64,000 bases of DNA from Candidatus Allofournierella pullicola (GTDB lineage Bacteria > Bacillota > Clostridia > Oscillospirales > Ruminococcaceae), in NCBI GenBank assembly GCA_019114225.1, contig DXFW01000040.1, forward strand, positions 1-64,000, read 5' to 3'. The translations under genes and the position numbers were made by a program. The notes beneath the pieces were generated by a model. That model ran no database searches. It was not told the DNA's origin and saw only the letters and a list, made by a program, of their open reading frames with translations. Numbering within the stretch: the first letter of the stretch is position 1; the number at the start of each line of letters is the position of its first letter. Shown in pieces: positions 61,668 to 64,000 of this stretch.

Positions 61668-62621
61668 ATGGCCCCGTTGGTGACCGTTGTCATCACCACC
61701 TACAACCAGGAGCACTACATCCGCAAGGCCATCGACAGCGTGCTGGCCCAAAAGACGGATTTTGACTTTGAGATCTACATCACCGAGGACTGCGGCACCG
61801 ACGGCACCCGGGCCATTCTGCAGGAGTATGCCGCCCGATACCCCGGGCGTATCCGCCTGAACCTGCGCCAGCAAAACGTGGGGATCAGCCGCAACTGGTA
61901 CGAGGGCCTTTGCGCCGCGAAGGGCGAGTTCGTCTGCACCCTTGAGGGGGACGACTGGTGGCGGGACGAATCGAAGCTGCAAAAACAGGCGGACTTCCTG
62001 CGCGCTCACCCCGAATATCTGGCGGTGAGCCACACCCTGCTTCTCACCGATGACGCCGGACGCACCTACGGCACCCTGCCCGACGACAAGCGTATCCTGA
62101 ACGCCGACGCCACCATGCCCCTTTTCCTGCGGGGCGTCACCTACTCCTGCACCGCCTGCATGGTGCGCAACATCTTCAAAACCCCCGACCCGGCCCGGGC
62201 GGCCTATGTCACCGCCAACCGCAGTATTGCGGACTTTGCCCTGTGCATGCTGTATCTGGACGGCGGGCGGGTGTTCGTGATGGACGAGGCCATGAGCGCC
62301 TACCGGGTGTCCGGCGGCGACGCGGCCCACCAGAACTACAACACCCGGGCCAGCGCCGTGAAAAAGTACGCCGATTTTCTGGACGTGGTGCTGGCGAGCA
62401 AAACCTATTTCGGCCGCCGCTACCCCTTCACCCGGTGCCTTTTGGCGGGCACCTTCTATCCCCTCATCGACCGGGTCAAATACGGCGGTCTCGGCCCCTT
62501 CCTCAAAGAGATGGGCCGACTGCCCGCCGCCGCAAAACTGGCCCTGCCCTTTTATTTCGCTGGCCGGTGCTTTGGCCTTGTGTGGAACAAGTTTTTCGGA
62601 AAAAAGGAGGCCCGGGCATGA
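61668..62621 (+). CDS. GT2-family glycosyltransferase
   Basis: 317 residues. The GT-A start VVITTYNQEHYIRKAIDSVL, EDCGTDGT, and CTLEGDDWW in the place of the DxD metal motif are visible. MDEAMSAYRV marks the acceptor side. The C-terminus has an amphipathic or hydrophobic stretch. An inverting transferase for a surface polysaccharide is likely. The ATG at 61668 follows AAAAGGAAG. Its stop overlaps the next start by four bases. Confidence 0.9.
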   Translation: MAPLVTVVITTYNQEHYIRKAIDSVLAQKTDFDFEIYITEDCGTDGTRAILQEYAARYPGRIRLNLRQQNVGISRNWYEGLCAAKGEFVCTLEGDDWWRDESKLQKQADFLRAHPEYLAVSHTLLLTDDAGRTYGTLPDDKRILNADATMPLFLRGVTYSCTACMVRNIFKTPDPARAAYVTANRSIADFALCMLYLDGGRVFVMDEAMSAYRVSGGDAAHQNYNTRASAVKKYADFLDVVLASKTYFGRRYPFTRCLLAGTFYPLIDRVKYGGLGPFLKEMGRLPAAAKLALPFYFAGRCFGLVWNKFFGKKEARA

Positions 62622-63619
62622 GCGAAGTGGTGCTGAGCGTCGTCGTGCCGGTGTACAACGCCGCCGCCACGCTGGAACAATGCGCGGCCAGCGTCCTCGG
62701 CCAGGCACCCGCGGCTGCCGAGCTGATTTTGGTGGACGACGGTTCCGCCGACGCCTCCCCTGCCCTGTGTGACCAGCTTGCGGCAAAGGACAGCCGCGTG
62801 CGGGTCATCCACCAGAAAAACGGCGGGGCCAGTGCCGCCCGCAACGCCGGCCTTGCCGCCGCCGCGGGGCGGTATGTGCAGTTCGTGGACGCGGACGACT
62901 GGGTGGAACCGGGTCTTTACGACGCGGCTCTGCCCGCTTTGGAGGCCGGGGCGGACGTCTGCTTTTTTGGGGTGAACACCCTGCTGGGCGACGTGCGCGA
63001 GACCCTGCCCAGCGGGCGGATGGACTCGCTGGCACAGCTTGCCGGGAACTTCGCCTATTATCTGGTGGACACCGGCCTGTTTGCCGCGCTTTACAACAAG
63101 ATCTTCCGCCGCGCCTGTCTTTCCGGCGTGCGCTTTGACGAGGCGCTGAAAGTCAACGAGGACCTGCTCTTCTGCCTTTCGGCGCTGGAACACTGCGGCC
63201 CGGCGTATTTCATTCCCGCGGCCTATTACGTCTGCGACAACCGGGCGGAGGGCAGCCTCTCCCGCCGGCTGCGCACCGACCTGCTGGACGCGGAGGAATA
63301 CACCCGCCCGGCGGTGGCCGCTTTTCTGGCCCATTTCGGCGCGTCGGAGGCCGAACAGCAGGAAGTGCTGCGCAAACGGCAGGGCGGCGTTGCCGCCGCC
63401 CAGTGTGCCATGCTGCTGGGGCGCAAAGGGACGCTGCCCTTTGGGGAGTGCCGCCGCCTGTTCGCCCGGCTGCTGGCGCCCGCTTTCTGCCGCGACGCGG
63501 TGGCCGCCTGGGTGGAGAGCTGCTATTCCGGCCCGGCGCGCCTTGTCTACGGGGCCTGCGTGCGCCTGCGTCTTGCCGGGGCCCTGGCCCTTGTGCGCCG
63601 TCTGCGCGCGGGGAGCTGA
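62618..63619 (+). CDS. GT2-family glycosyltransferase
   Basis: 333 residues. LSVVVPVYNAAATLEQCAAS, ILVDDGSADAS, NGGASAARNAG and VQFVDADDWVEPG are the classic GT2 motifs, including the DxD. NEDLLFCLSAL lies in the acceptor region. The start at 62618 follows AAAGGAGG and overlaps the preceding stop codon, so translation is coupled. Confidence 0.92.
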   Translation: MSEVVLSVVVPVYNAAATLEQCAASVLGQAPAAAELILVDDGSADASPALCDQLAAKDSRVRVIHQKNGGASAARNAGLAAAAGRYVQFVDADDWVEPGLYDAALPALEAGADVCFFGVNTLLGDVRETLPSGRMDSLAQLAGNFAYYLVDTGLFAALYNKIFRRACLSGVRFDEALKVNEDLLFCLSALEHCGPAYFIPAAYYVCDNRAEGSLSRRLRTDLLDAEEYTRPAVAAFLAHFGASEAEQQEVLRKRQGGVAAAQCAMLLGRKGTLPFGECRRLFARLLAPAFCRDAVAAWVESCYSGPARLVYGACVRLRLAGALALVRRLRAGS

Positions 63620-63642
63620 AACTTCTCAAGGAGGCTTTTTTC

Positions 63643-64000
63643 ATGCCCGCTGTCATCAGCTGTGTAATGCCCGTCTACAACGCCGAAATGTACCTTCCCG
63701 CGGCGGTGGAGAGCGTTTTGGGGCAGAACTACCCCTATTTTGAACTGATCCTGGTGGACGACGGCTCCACCGACGGCTCTTCCGCGATCTGCGGCGAATT
63801 TTCCCGCAGGGACGACCGGGTGCGGCTGCTCAGCCAGCCCAACGGCGGGGCCGCCGCCGCCCGCAATGCCGGCCTTGCCGCCGCCTCCGGGCACTACCTC
63901 ACCTTTGTGGACGCGGACGACATCCTCAAGCCCGGCGCCTTTGACGCCATCGCCCGGGCCGCCGCTTCTTCCCCCGACCTCATCAGCTACGGCTTTGAGT
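63643..64000 (+). CDS. GT2-family glycosyltransferase (cut by window end)
   Basis: The first 119 codons only. ISCVMPVYNAEMYLPAAVES, LILVDDGSTDGS, NGGAAAARNAG and LTFVDADDILKPG are nearly the same motif series as in the preceding gene, suggesting a recent duplication or close relatives. The start follows AAGGAGGC. The protein continues beyond the window. Confidence 0.9.
   Translation, partial: MPAVISCVMPVYNAEMYLPAAVESVLGQNYPYFELILVDDGSTDGSSAICGEFSRRDDRVRLLSQPNGGAAAARNAGLAAASGHYLTFVDADDILKPGAFDAIARAAASSPDLISYGFE

Overview
The window reads as chromosome from a high-GC, anaerobic gut Bacillota, most likely an Oscillospiraceae relative (Faecalibacterium, Gemmiger or Subdoligranulum type). The pointers are RNase Y, a T-box in front of thrS, BlaI- and YtrA-type regulators, GTP-type PEP carboxykinase, frequent TTG/GTG starts with strong AGGAGG-like ribosome binding sites, and family resemblance. 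The genus is inference; no rRNA gene is present.

Layout. (1) 1-4300: one very large minus-strand TPR/SUFU-domain protein. (2) 4313-25783: a genomic island inserted in the 3' end of rpsI. The last 15 codons plus stop of rpsI occur twice, intact in rpsI at 25734-25783 and as a displaced copy at 4313-4362, with the same encoded peptide but several base differences. Inside the two copies lie a tyrosine-recombinase C-terminal remnant, TAACCCATT-type repeats at both ends, a phage/ICE-type sigma factor, a three-unit repeat resembling an IS21 end, and a host-glycan degradation locus. (3) 25734-31346: rplM-rpsI, then a plus-strand run of a TtcA-like enzyme, alr, a nicotinamidase-like hydrolase and lepA. 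(4) 31352-37428: a Bax-inhibitor protein, hemW, and an AlwI-type restriction-modification operon with two adenine methyltransferases. (5) 37628-55551: housekeeping genes (beta-CASP nuclease, thrS with T-box, rny, PRTase-like protein, BlaI, two COG0523 metallochaperone-like GTPases, Xaa-Pro peptidase, DedA, DUF1275, pckG, tmcAL, ackA). (6) 55724-59349: a GntR/ABC-transporter operon. (7) 59392-64000: the start of a glycosyltransferase cluster, cut by the window end.

The most interesting system is the island cargo. It encodes a sugar ABC importer (binding lipoprotein and two permeases, no ATPase), GH20, a GH136-like beta-helix protein, a GH112 galactosyl-N-acetylhexosamine phosphorylase, two Cys-type sulfatases, an anaerobic sulfatase-maturating radical SAM enzyme, a LacZ-type GH2, an MFS transporter and an AraC regulator. 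None of the enzymes shows a signal peptide. The simplest reading is import of intact, possibly sulfated, lacto-N-biose/galacto-N-biose-containing host oligosaccharides (mucin, milk or keratan type), followed by desulfation, trimming and phosphorolysis in the cytoplasm. The substrate is inferred from the gene set and is not proved by the sequence.
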